Assembly (NCBI RefSeq): GCF_000468495.1
Contig: NC_022444.1
Location: 90,485 to 132,229 of the forward strand
DNA from: Megalodesulfovibrio gigas DSM 1382 = ATCC 19364
Lineage (GTDB): Bacteria > Desulfobacterota > Desulfovibrionia > Desulfovibrionales > Desulfovibrionaceae
DNA length: 41,745 nt
Reading direction: 5' to 3'
Shown piece after piece: positions 7,693 to 15,986 of the stretch (position 1 is the stretch's first letter; each line of letters starts with the position of its first letter). The translations under genes were made by a program, and so were the position numbers. Under the pieces are notes generated by a model. It was given only the letters and a program-made list of their open reading frames with translations. It searched no databases and was not told where the DNA came from.

Positions 7693-8811
7693 TCACGCTG
7701 TGCCAAGCACCTGCGCATAGACGCCAAGCACCTGCGCCGCCATGCCGCTCCAGGGAAATCTGGCTGCATGGGCCAGGCCGTTGGCCGTCATGCGTTCCCG
7801 AAGTGCTGCATCACCGAGTACAGTGCCCATGGCCTGGGCCAGCGCGTCCACATCGTGCGGGTCCACCATGATGCCGGCGTCGCCCACGGCTTCCGGCACT
7901 GCAGTGACGTTGGAGGCGATCACCGGCACCCCGCTGGCCATGGCCTCGGTGATGGGCATGCCGAAGCCCTCGCCATAGCTGGGATACACAAAGGCTGTGG
8001 CGCCGTTGTACAGGTATGGCAGATCCTCCTGCGCCACGCCGCCCGTAAAGATGATGCGCTCATGCTGTCCCATGGCCCTGGTGCTGTGGTAATACTCCGG
8101 CAGCATGGGATCCATCATGCCGGCAATGACCACCTTGCACGGCAATTCACGCCGCTGGTGCAGCAGCAGCGCCGCCTTGATGATCGACTGGATGTTCTTG
8201 CGCGGTTCGATGCGTCCCACGTACAGCAGATAGTCGCCGTCTATCTTGTACTTCGACTTGACCCGCGCCACCTGTGCGGCATCGGTGCGGGGCCTGAATT
8301 CGTCGGATACCCCGGGATACACGACCTCGATCTGCCCGGCAGGCACATTGTACTTCGTCATCACCTCCATCTTGGTGTACTCGGAGAGCGCAATGACCTT
8401 TGCCGCCTTTCGTGCACTGAGGGGATATAGCAGCGACATGAGACGACGGATTTTCCGCGGGTAGAATTGCGGGTACGTCTCGTGCAAGATGTCATGCAGC
8501 GACACGACATACGGCATGGCAAGGCGGAATGGCGCGATGTATTGCACGTGCAGCAGATCAATCCCGCTTCTCTTACACTGGCGGGGAAATGCCGTCACGA
8601 GTCGTTTGATCCGGGACAAGGGCATCGACTCAACAGCAACACGCCCTCCAAAATCATGCTGCGCAAATTCCGCATGCGCTTCTTCGGGGACATAAAAGAC
8701 GAAGTCACCCGCTTGCGAAGATCGCGCAAGGTGCATCGCCATTTGATACATATACGTTTTGGACCCTTGCATGAGATGATGCACCGTATGCAGGTCAATG
8801 CCTATCCGCAT
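7693..8811 (-). CDS. GT4-family glycosyltransferase
   Basis: A 372-residue GT-B fold glycosyltransferase of the group 1 (GT4) family, which transfers sugar from a nucleotide-sugar donor, typically in lipopolysaccharide or exopolysaccharide synthesis at the cytoplasmic face of the inner membrane. Visible features are the N-terminal MRIGIDLHTV start with a glycine-poor acceptor domain, YVGRIEPRKN at the interdomain hinge, and the donor-binding EGFGMPITEAMASG (E-x7-E type) followed by VPEAVGDAG. I chose ATG 8811 because a GAGG lies five bases upstream and homology starts there; a longer reading frame from 8916 is unlikely. The last 15 residues contain a duplicated AQVLG segment encoded by a 15-bp direct repeat. 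Confidence 0.88.
   Translation of the reverse strand: MRIGIDLHTVHHLMQGSKTYMYQMAMHLARSSQAGDFVFYVPEEAHAEFAQHDFGGRVAVESMPLSRIKRLVTAFPRQCKRSGIDLLHVQYIAPFRLAMPYVVSLHDILHETYPQFYPRKIRRLMSLLYPLSARKAAKVIALSEYTKMEVMTKYNVPAGQIEVVYPGVSDEFRPRTDAAQVARVKSKYKIDGDYLLYVGRIEPRKNIQSIIKAALLLHQRRELPCKVVIAGMMDPMLPEYYHSTRAMGQHERIIFTGGVAQEDLPYLYNGATAFVYPSYGEGFGMPITEAMASGVPVIASNVTAVPEAVGDAGIMVDPHDVDALAQAMGTVLGDAALRERMTANGLAHAARFPWSGMAAQVLGVYAQVLGTA
7702..7737 (-). repeat. 15-bp direct repeat at a gene 3' end
   Basis: GCCAAGCACCTGCGC occurs at 7702-7716 and again at 7723-7737. The unit spacing of 21 bases keeps the reading frame, so it is a seven-codon duplication at the C-terminus of the glycosyltransferase. It probably arose by slippage. 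Confidence 0.7.
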
Positions 8812-8996
8812 CGTGGCCTCGCGCAGTGTGAAGGTTGCACAACCAGTCCGCCATGTCCCGACGGCTGCCCCGCGCAACCTAGCACCAGCCGTTGCGGAAA
8901 GGAAGCCTCCCGCCATTTCCGCCCCCTGCTGCGGCGTTTGCTTCCGTCCCGCTTTCTGCTACACCGCCGGGAGACGTCTTCACCGCGGAGCCTTGC

Positions 8997-11900
8997 ATGT
9001 CGTTTGTTCATCTCCATTGCCACACGGAATACTCGCTGCTGGACGGCGCCATCCGGATCAGGGATCTGGTGGCCCAGGCCAAGGCGCATGGCGCGCCGGC
9101 CGCGGCCATCACGGACCATGGCAACCTCTATGGCGCGCTGACTTTTTACACCCAGTGCCAGAAGGAGGGCATCCAGCCCATCCTGGGGTGCGAAGTGTAT
9201 GTGGCCGGCAAGGAGATCGATCATACCAACCGCGATCCCGAGCACGCCCGCAGCCGGCATCACCTGGTGCTGCTGGCCAAGAACGAGACCGGCTGGCAGA
9301 ATCTGGTCAAGCTGGTGTCCATCGGCCACCTGCACGGGTTCTACCACAAGCCCCGGGTGGACCTGAAGCTGCTTTCCCAATACAATGAAGGCCTTGTGGC
9401 GCTTTCGGCCTGCCTGGCCGGGGCGGTGCCCAGGGCCATGCTGCGCCAGGGCATGGACGCGGCCATCCAGACCGCCAGGGACTATGCCGCCATCTTCCCG
9501 GGCCGTTTTTTCCTGGAGGTCCAGGCCAACGACCTCCCCGAACAGGCCCGGCTGAACACGAAGCTCATCGAACTGGCGGACGTGCTCAAGCTGCCGCTCA
9601 TCGCCACCAACGACTGCCACTACCTGACCAAGGAGGATGTGGACGCCCACGACGTCCTCCTGTGCATCCAGACCGCCGCCTGTGTGGACGATCCCAAACG
9701 CATGCGCTTCGAGACGCGGGATCTCTATTTCAAAAGCCCGGAGGAGATGCGCGCCGCCTTCCCGCATTGCCCGGAAGCCATCGAAAACTCCCTGCGCATT
9801 GCAGACATGTGCCATGTGAAGCTGGACCTGAAGAGCCACCACTTCCCGCGCTACGAACTGCCCGAGGGCAGCACCGTGAGCGAGGAATTCCAGCGGCTGG
9901 CCCGGGAAGGTCTGGAATTCCGGCTCAAGCGGATGCCCTATGCCGTGGACCAGGAAGCCTACCGTGAGAGACTGGAAACGGAGCTGCAGGTCATCGGCGG
10001 CATGGGCTTCGAGGGCTACTTCCTCATCGTGCAGGATTTCATCAACTGGGCCAAGGACCACGGCATTCCCGTGGGGCCGGGGCGCGGCTCGGCGGCCGGC
10101 TCGCTGGTGGCCTGGGCGCTGAAGATCACCAACATCGATCCCATCCCGTACAACCTGCTGTTTGAACGGTTTCTGAATCCCGAACGCGTGTCCATGCCCG
10201 ATATTGACGTGGATTTCTGCGAACGCCGGCGCACGGAGGTCATCCGCTACGTCAGCGAGAAATACGGCAGCGATTCCGTGGCGCAGATCACCACCTTCGG
10301 GACCATGAAGGCCAAGGCGGTCATCAAGGACGTGGGCCGGGCGTTGGGCATGAGCTTTGCGGAGACGGACCGCATTGCCAAGCTCGTTCCCGACGATCTG
10401 AAGATGACCCTCAAGAAGGCCCTGGAGCAAAGCCAGGATCTGGCCGCCCTGCAGGCCGGGGATGCGCAGATTGCCCGGCTGCTCAATGTCTCGCAGCGGC
10501 TGGAGGGCCTGTGCCGCCACGCCTCCACCCATGCCGCGGGCGTGGTCATCGGCGACCGGCCCCTGTCGGACCGCCTGCCCCTGTACCGCGGCAAGCGCGA
10601 GGAAATCGTCACCCAGTTCGACATGAAGATGGTCGAGAAAATCGGCCTCATCAAGTTCGATTTCCTGGGCCTGCGCACCATGACCGTCATCCAGGACACC
10701 CTGGACAGCATCGGCCGCCAGGGCGCGCCCGTGCCGGATCTCGACGCCCTGCCCCTGGACGACGCCAAAGAGGAAACCTGGAAGCTCTTTCAGCGCGGGG
10801 AGACGGACGGCATCTTCCAGGTGGAATCCTCAGGCATGCGCAAGTACCTGCGCATGCTCAAGCCCACCTGCTTTGACGATCTCATCGCCATGCTGGCCCT
10901 GTACCGGCCCGGGCCGCTGAACTCGGGCATGGTGGATGAATTCATCAACCGCAAGCACGGCAAGGTGGCCGTCACCTATCCCTGGCCCAGCCTGGAGGAG
11001 TGCCTCAAGCCCACGTACGGCGTTATCGTGTATCAGGAACAGGTGATGCAGATTGCGCAGATCGTGGCCGGGTACACCCTGGGCGGCGCGGATCTGCTGC
11101 GCCGGGCCATGGGCAAGAAAAATGCCGAGGAGATGGCCAAGCAGCGGGCCATCTTTGTGGAAGGCGCGTCCAATAATGGCGTGCCCCAGAAAACAGCCAA
11201 CGAAATTTTCGACTTGATGGAAAAGTTTGCGGAGTACGGCTTCAACAAGTCCCACTCCGCGGCCTATGCCCTGGTTTCGTACTGGACGGCCTGGCTCAAG
11301 ACGCACTACCCGGCCGAGTTCATGGCCGCCCTGATGACCTCGGAACTTGGCAACCAGGACAAGCTGCTGCAGTACATCGCCGCCTGCAAGGACATGAAGG
11401 ACGCCCAGGGCCGGCCCCTGGAGGTGCGCCCGCCGGACGTGAACGCCTCGCGCCGGGAATTTTCCGTGCGAGAGAACGTCATCTTCTTCGGGCTGGGCGG
11501 GGTCAAGAACGTGGGGGACGAAGCCATCAACTCCATCGTGGCCGCCCGCGAGGCCGACGGGCCGTTCACCAGTCTGCTGGATTTCCTCATCCGCATCGAC
11601 CTGCGCAAGGCCAACAAGCGCGTGCTGGAAAGCCTGATCAAGTGCGGGGCCCTGTGCAGCCTGGGCGCCACCGAGCGCGCGCTGTTCGAGTCCCTGGAAC
11701 AGGCCGTCGCCCGGGCCCAGAAAAAGGCCAGGGAGAAGGACGACGCCATCGTTTCCCTCTTCTCCCTCACCCCGGCCACGGAAGCGCCGCCGCCCATGCC
11801 CGGCGTGGGGTTCGACTGCCCCGAGGCCTCCCTGCCGGAGTGGCCGGCGGAAATCCTTTCCCGGTACGAAAAGGAGGCATTGGGCTTCTTTTTGTCCAAC

Positions 11901-12512
11901 CATCCGCTCATGCCCTTCCGCCGCCAGTTGCAGCGCCTGCAACTCACGCCCCTGGAGGAGTGTCGCGGCATGTCGGACCGTCGCCAGGTGCGCGTGGCGG
12001 CCATGATCACCTCCATCAAGGAGCACCTGACCAAAAAGGGCGACAAGATGGCCTTCTGCCAGATCGAGGATCTGGGCGGCTCGGCCGAGGCCACCTTCTT
12101 CCCCCGCACCTACGAGGCCGTGAAGGCCCTGCTGCTGGAGGAAAAGCCCCTGCTCCTCACCGCCCTCATTGACGACAAGGACGGCGCCGCCCAGGCGCAG
12201 GGCGAATCGTCCGATGACGACGCACCCTCGACCACCGTAAAACTCCTGGTGGAGGAAGCGAAGCTCCTGGAACTGGCCGTGGCCGCCTGCACCGAGCCCG
12301 TGCGCCTGCAGTTGCCCGCCAACCGGCTGGAGCACGGCGGCCTGGCCGCCTTCAAGGCCCTGCTCCAGGAACATGAAGGCGACACCCCCGTGCGCCTGCG
12401 GCTGCTGCTGGACACCTGCGTCTGCGACTTTGAACTGGACGATCGCCTGACCGTGGACCCCACCCCGGCCTTCGAACTGGCCATGGACCGATTCTGCAAA
12501 GGACTTTCCTGA
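8997..12512 (+). CDS. dnaE: DNA polymerase III subunit alpha
   Basis: The 1171-residue replicative polymerase catalytic subunit, close to the 1160 residues of the E. coli enzyme. An N-terminal PHP domain starts at once with HLHCHTEYS. The palm carries D402-x-D404-x-D406 (PDIDVDF) and the third metal ligand D555 in KFDFLGL, matching the E. coli positions almost exactly. The finger, beta-binding and helix-hairpin-helix region follows, then a C-terminal OB fold (about 990-1070). ATG 8997 is preceded by GGAG with six bases of spacing and places the PHP motif at the very N-terminus, so the longer in-frame extension to 8892 is rejected. It leads a short operon with queD and dtd. Confidence 0.98.
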   Translation: MSFVHLHCHTEYSLLDGAIRIRDLVAQAKAHGAPAAAITDHGNLYGALTFYTQCQKEGIQPILGCEVYVAGKEIDHTNRDPEHARSRHHLVLLAKNETGWQNLVKLVSIGHLHGFYHKPRVDLKLLSQYNEGLVALSACLAGAVPRAMLRQGMDAAIQTARDYAAIFPGRFFLEVQANDLPEQARLNTKLIELADVLKLPLIATNDCHYLTKEDVDAHDVLLCIQTAACVDDPKRMRFETRDLYFKSPEEMRAAFPHCPEAIENSLRIADMCHVKLDLKSHHFPRYELPEGSTVSEEFQRLAREGLEFRLKRMPYAVDQEAYRERLETELQVIGGMGFEGYFLIVQDFINWAKDHGIPVGPGRGSAAGSLVAWALKITNIDPIPYNLLFERFLNPERVSMPDIDVDFCERRRTEVIRYVSEKYGSDSVAQITTFGTMKAKAVIKDVGRALGMSFAETDRIAKLVPDDLKMTLKKALEQSQDLAALQAGDAQIARLLNVSQRLEGLCRHASTHAAGVVIGDRPLSDRLPLYRGKREEIVTQFDMKMVEKIGLIKFDFLGLRTMTVIQDTLDSIGRQGAPVPDLDALPLDDAKEETWKLFQRGETDGIFQVESSGMRKYLRMLKPTCFDDLIAMLALYRPGPLNSGMVDEFINRKHGKVAVTYPWPSLEECLKPTYGVIVYQEQVMQIAQIVAGYTLGGADLLRRAMGKKNAEEMAKQRAIFVEGASNNGVPQKTANEIFDLMEKFAEYGFNKSHSAAYALVSYWTAWLKTHYPAEFMAALMTSELGNQDKLLQYIAACKDMKDAQGRPLEVRPPDVNASRREFSVRENVIFFGLGGVKNVGDEAINSIVAAREADGPFTSLLDFLIRIDLRKANKRVLESLIKCGALCSLGATERALFESLEQAVARAQKKAREKDDAIVSLFSLTPATEAPPPMPGVGFDCPEASLPEWPAEILSRYEKEALGFFLSNHPLMPFRRQLQRLQLTPLEECRGMSDRRQVRVAAMITSIKEHLTKKGDKMAFCQIEDLGGSAEATFFPRTYEAVKALLLEEKPLLLTALIDDKDGAAQAQGESSDDDAPSTTVKLLVEEAKLLELAVAACTEPVRLQLPANRLEHGGLAAFKALLQEHEGDTPVRLRLLLDTCVCDFELDDRLTVDPTPAFELAMDRFCKGLS

Positions 12513-12513
12513 C

Positions 12514-12906
12514 ATGACGGACACCTGGCGCCTCAGCGTCACCCGCGAATTTGCCGCCTCCCACTGCCTGCGGCACTACCAGGGCAAGTGCGAGCAGCTC
12601 CACGGCCACAACTTTTCCGCACACGTGGTGGTGGAAGGCCACACCCTGGATCCAAAGGTGGAAATCCTCATGGACTTCGGGGATCTGAAAAAGTGCACGG
12701 ATCAGGCCCTCGCCGCGCTGGATCACCGACATCTCAATGAGGTGCCGCCCTTCGACCGCCTGAATCCCTCCTCGGAAAATCTGGCCCGCCACATTTTCCA
12801 CACCCTGACGCCGCTGCTGGCGGCCTTTCCGGTGCGGCTGGTGTCCGTGACGGTCTGCGAAAAACCCGGCCAGTGCGCCAGTTACAGCCCCACGGGCGCG
12901 TTCTGA
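12514..12906 (+). CDS. queD: 6-carboxy-tetrahydropterin synthase (QueD/PTPS family)
   Basis: A 130-residue protein of the 6-pyruvoyl-tetrahydropterin synthase family. QueD converts dihydroneopterin triphosphate to 6-carboxy-5,6,7,8-tetrahydropterin, the first committed step to queuosine and other 7-deazaguanines. Zinc ligands are visible as the His of FAASH and both His of LHGHN. The catalytic Cys is in KCEQLHGH, the Asp-His pair is in LDHRHLNE, and the pterin-anchoring Glu is in CEKPGQ. It starts one base after the dnaE stop and overlaps dtd by one base. No other queuosine genes are in the window, so a different pterin role cannot be excluded. Confidence 0.92.
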   Translation: MTDTWRLSVTREFAASHCLRHYQGKCEQLHGHNFSAHVVVEGHTLDPKVEILMDFGDLKKCTDQALAALDHRHLNEVPPFDRLNPSSENLARHIFHTLTPLLAAFPVRLVSVTVCEKPGQCASYSPTGAF

Positions 12907-13379
12907 TGCGCTTGTTGCTGCAGCGTGTGCGCCACGCCAGCGTGCAGTGCGAGGGCCGGGAAGTCTCGTGCATCGGGCCGGGCCTGCTGGTGCTGGCCGG
13001 CTTCGGCGCGGCTGACGGCCCGGAGCTGCCGGCCACGAAATCCTGGCAGACCATATTGAAAAAACTCGTCAGTCTCCGTATCTTCCCCGATATGGCGGGC
13101 AGGATGAACGAAGACGTGTTGCAGCACGGCGGGCAGCTGCTGGTGGTGTCCCAATTCACCCTGTACGCGGATTTGCGCAGCGGCCGGCGGCCCTCTTTTT
13201 CCAACGCCGCACCGCCCCAGACAGCCCGGGCGCTGTACGACACGTTGCTGACGGATCTGGACGCCCTGGCCCCGGGCCGCGTGGCCGGCGGCGTCTTTGG
13301 CGGCGACATGGACGTGACCCTGCTGAACTGGGGACCGGTGACCATGCAGCTGGATTCCGCCGACTTCGCCGGCCCGTAA
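12906..13379 (+). CDS. dtd: D-aminoacyl-tRNA deacylase
   Basis: A 157-residue DTD protein that hydrolyses D-aminoacyl-tRNAs (and Gly-tRNA-Ala) to recycle tRNA and protect translation. The N-terminus MRLLLQRV, the catalytic SQFTLYAD motif near residues 82-89 and the C-terminal NWGPVT carrying the cis-Pro proofreading dipeptide are all present. Length matches the family (about 145-155). Its ATG overlaps the queD TGA (TGATG), so I reject the longer frame starting inside queD. It is the last gene of the dnaE-queD-dtd operon. Confidence 0.95.
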   Translation: MRLLLQRVRHASVQCEGREVSCIGPGLLVLAGFGAADGPELPATKSWQTILKKLVSLRIFPDMAGRMNEDVLQHGGQLLVVSQFTLYADLRSGRRPSFSNAAPPQTARALYDTLLTDLDALAPGRVAGGVFGGDMDVTLLNWGPVTMQLDSADFAGP

Positions 13380-13424
13380 CCATTATCTGGCCCTGGCCGA
13401 CAAGGATCATTGCACAGGCACGGC

Positions 13425-14696
13425 ATGCACGCACCATCCAGCACGCACCCACCCGGGATGCCGAACACCACCCCGGCCACGGCCAGCGAGGCCGATATCA
13501 GCGTTCTGCTTGTGGATGACTCCAAAGTCATCCGCCTGAGCCTTGCGGCCATGCTCGGCGGGCGCTACCGCGTGCGCGAGGCCCGCAACGGCCGCGACGC
13601 CATTGCCCAGTATCACCTGGAAAAGCCGGACATCATGATTCTGGATGTCAACATGCCCGAGCTGGACGGCTTCGGCGTGGTGGATTACGTGCGCAATGAG
13701 GTCCATGATCAGGAGACGTTCATCCTCGTCCTCACTGCCGAGGACGACCGCACCGTGCGGCCGCGCATCCTCTCCCTGGGCGCCAACGATTTCCTGGCCA
13801 AGCCCTGCGAACGCGTGGAGCTGCTGGCCCGCACCCAGGTGGCTGCCCGACAGATGCGCCTGACCCGCAGCCTCAAGGCCTCCCTGGCCTCCCTGGCCGG
13901 CGAGCTGCACACCGTGGGCCGGCTGCAGCAGATCATGCTGCCCCAGGCCAGCCCGTTCCTCAAGGGTCTGGCGGTAGACAGCCTCTACCGCCCCTCGGGC
14001 CATGCCAGCGGCGACTATTTCGACTATTTCCCCGTGGGCGAACACGTGTTGCGGCTGGTGGTGGCGGACGTCTCCGGCCATGGCGCGCGGGCGGCCTGCC
14101 TTATGGCCATCGTGCGCACCATTTTCCATGTGTCCAAGACCCTGCACATGGATCTGACGCCCACCATGGAACTGCTCAACGATCAGTTCCTGGAAATCCT
14201 CGCCGCCGCGCCGGATCACCTGACCTGCTTCGTGGCCGACATCGACCGCCGCCGCAACACCATCACCTGGTGCAACGCCGGCCATTGCCCGCCCCTGCTC
14301 TTTTCGCCGAATGGCTTCTCCCGCCGGCTGGATCCTACGGCCCCGCTCATGGGCTTTTTCCGCGCGCCCTGGCTCACCCACACCCTGCCCTGGACCCGCG
14401 GCAGCCGCCTGTTCTGCTACACCGACGGCTTCTTTGAATGGCTGCTGCCCGATGCCGACCAGCACATGCTGGGGCTGGACCGGTTTGTGGAGCTGGCGAT
14501 CTCCCTGGAAGCCGCCCGACAGCAGGACGCCTCGCCCGCACGCTTCCTGGAACGGCTGGATCAGGCCCTGAGCCGTCTGGCCAATGCGCTCCCTGTGGCC
14601 GAGTTTCCCGACCCCGCACAGGCCATGCCAGCCGCGCCCCTGGCGCCGACTTTTCGCGACGATTGCACAGCCCTCTGGGTGGAGGCCCTGGAATGA
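13425..14696 (+). CDS. response regulator/PP2C-type phosphatase (RsbU/SpoIIE-like)
   Basis: A 423-residue two-domain signalling protein. The receiver domain (about residues 20-140) has the acidic pocket VDDS, phospho-acceptor D74 (ILDVNMP), Thr in LTAED and Lys in LAKPCE. A linker helix joins a PPM/PP2C serine phosphatase domain with metal-binding SGDYFD, ADVSGHG, NAGHCPP, YTDGFFEW and RDD motifs. Such proteins dephosphorylate STAS anti-sigma antagonists when activated. The three following genes encode exactly the expected partners (kinase and two STAS proteins), overlapping it and each other. Start choice is weak: ATG 13425 has a poor AGG upstream, TTG 13410 sits behind AAGGA with only three bases of spacing, and ATG 13458 is also possible. 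Confidence 0.9.
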   Translation: MHAPSSTHPPGMPNTTPATASEADISVLLVDDSKVIRLSLAAMLGGRYRVREARNGRDAIAQYHLEKPDIMILDVNMPELDGFGVVDYVRNEVHDQETFILVLTAEDDRTVRPRILSLGANDFLAKPCERVELLARTQVAARQMRLTRSLKASLASLAGELHTVGRLQQIMLPQASPFLKGLAVDSLYRPSGHASGDYFDYFPVGEHVLRLVVADVSGHGARAACLMAIVRTIFHVSKTLHMDLTPTMELLNDQFLEILAAAPDHLTCFVADIDRRRNTITWCNAGHCPPLLFSPNGFSRRLDPTAPLMGFFRAPWLTHTLPWTRGSRLFCYTDGFFEWLLPDADQHMLGLDRFVELAISLEAARQQDASPARFLERLDQALSRLANALPVAEFPDPAQAMPAAPLAPTFRDDCTALWVEALE

Positions 14697-15238
14697 ACGC
14701 GCCCCACGGCATCCGCGACGATGCCCCCCCCCGGGACACCCTGCCGCCAAACACGTACCTGCTGCGCTGCCTGGCCCTGCCCGGCCTGAGCCGCCGGCTG
14801 GGCAAGGCGGCCGTGGCCCTGCTGGCCGAAGCCATTGCGGATGCAGACCTGCTCTACAACATCGATCTCGCCCTCACCGAGGCCTGCGCCAATGTGGTGC
14901 GCCACGCCTACCCCCACGCCGGACCCGGGAATCTGGAAATTGTCCTGACCCTGGCCCCGGACAGTCATGTGGAAGTGGAAGTGGCGGACTGGGGCGTGGG
15001 TTTCTCCACCTGGCCGGTGGTGGTGGAAAATGCCCATCCCGAGGCCGAGGGCGGGCGGGGATTGTTTATCATGTCCCGTCTGGCCAGTCATTTTGAATGC
15101 CGCAAAGGCCACCACCGCAACAGCGTCTTCATGCGCATGCAGGTGGCCCCGGAGCAGTGGCACCGCCAGTGGGCACACTCCAACGCCGCCACTTCGTTCA
15201 CTACCCCCGACCAAACGCCCGCGCCGGAGACGCCATGA
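14693..15238 (+). CDS. anti-sigma-factor-type serine kinase (RsbW/HATPase family)
   Basis: A 181-residue GHKL ATPase of the RsbW/SpoIIAB group, which phosphorylates STAS antagonists and binds a target such as a sigma factor. The N-box TEACANVVRHAY (about residues 61-72), G1 box ADWGVGF and G2 box GGRGLFIMSRL are intact, so ATP binding is expected. A proline- and threonine-rich 25-residue tail follows the domain. Its ATG overlaps the phosphatase stop (ATGA) and its own stop overlaps the first STAS gene in the same way, indicating translational coupling. The target is unknown, since no sigma factor lies in the window. Its position next to the stator genes suggests motility or biofilm control. 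Confidence 0.9.
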   Translation: MNAPHGIRDDAPPRDTLPPNTYLLRCLALPGLSRRLGKAAVALLAEAIADADLLYNIDLALTEACANVVRHAYPHAGPGNLEIVLTLAPDSHVEVEVADWGVGFSTWPVVVENAHPEAEGGRGLFIMSRLASHFECRKGHHRNSVFMRMQVAPEQWHRQWAHSNAATSFTTPDQTPAPETP

Positions 15239-15603
15239 GCCACCCGACGGATCCCACGCTCCCCTTTTCCATTGTCCTGGAGGCGGACGTCCTGCGCTGC
15301 CGCATCCAGGGAGAATTCACCCTGGACGCCACCGGCCGCTTTCGCGAGGCTGTGGAGCCGTTCCTGGAAGCCAAACGCTGCGCCATGGCCGTGATGGACC
15401 TGGAGCACGTCCGCTTCATGGACTCCTCGGGCATCGGCTGCCTGGTGGCCCTGAACAGCCGGCTGCAGGCCCTGGGCACCCCCCTGCATCTGCTCAAGCC
15501 CAGCATCCAGGTACGCAGGACGCTGGAACTGGTGCAGCTGACGCGGTTTTTCTCCATGGTGGATGACGCCAGCCAGCTCGGCCTGCCGGGCAGCGCGTCG
15601 TAA
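15235..15603 (+). CDS. STAS-domain anti-sigma factor antagonist 1
   Basis: A 122-residue single STAS domain (RsbV/SpoIIAA type). The phosphorylation loop reads FMDSSGIG with S64 and S65, the expected kinase target, so it should switch between a phosphorylated form and a free form that sequesters the kinase. It is sandwiched by ATGA and TAATG overlaps between the kinase and a second STAS gene. The strand/helix pattern is complete and the length normal. The upstream phosphatase presumably dephosphorylates it. Confidence 0.9.
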   Translation: MSHPTDPTLPFSIVLEADVLRCRIQGEFTLDATGRFREAVEPFLEAKRCAMAVMDLEHVRFMDSSGIGCLVALNSRLQALGTPLHLLKPSIQVRRTLELVQLTRFFSMVDDASQLGLPGSAS

Positions 15604-15974
15604 TGCCAGACAGGACGCCCATGCACCCCCCGCACCTGCGACGGGTCAACGCCTCCCTGCTGGTGATCCTGCCGGATCATCTCCCCGCGGAGACCATCCC
15701 CGCCCTCAAGCGCGAGATGGAGGACGCCGTGGGGCAGGCGTGGCTGGCGCAGGTGGTCTTTGATCTGCAACGGGCCGTCTTTGTGGACTCCTCCGGCATC
15801 GGCCTCATGGTGGCAGCCCGGCATTGGACCAACGCCCGCGGCAAGGAGCTGTATCTGTACAGACCCGGTGTTCACGTCCTCAAGGCCCTGGGACTGGTGC
15901 ACCTGACGGACGCCTTCACCATCGTGGACACATCCCAGGACCTCGACACGCTGCTCGCCTTCGCGCCGCAATGA
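15603..15974 (+). CDS. STAS-domain anti-sigma factor antagonist 2
   Basis: A 123-residue second STAS protein, a divergent paralogue of the one before. It keeps VFVDSSGIG (S63, S64), so it too can be phosphorylated. Two antagonists behind one kinase could respond to different inputs or compete for it; the sequence alone does not say which. The start ATG 15603 shares a base with the previous stop, and an internal ATG six codons later is an alternative. FapA-like DUF342 follows after 12 bases, tying the switch to flagellar genes. Confidence 0.88.
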   Translation: MPDRTPMHPPHLRRVNASLLVILPDHLPAETIPALKREMEDAVGQAWLAQVVFDLQRAVFVDSSGIGLMVAARHWTNARGKELYLYRPGVHVLKALGLVHLTDAFTIVDTSQDLDTLLAFAPQ

Positions 15975-15986
15975 CAAAGGCCCGCC

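Noticed and set aside
8802-12542. Long minus-strand open frames opposite dnaE
   Set aside because: Shadows of a certain gene. No motif or ribosome-binding site supports them.
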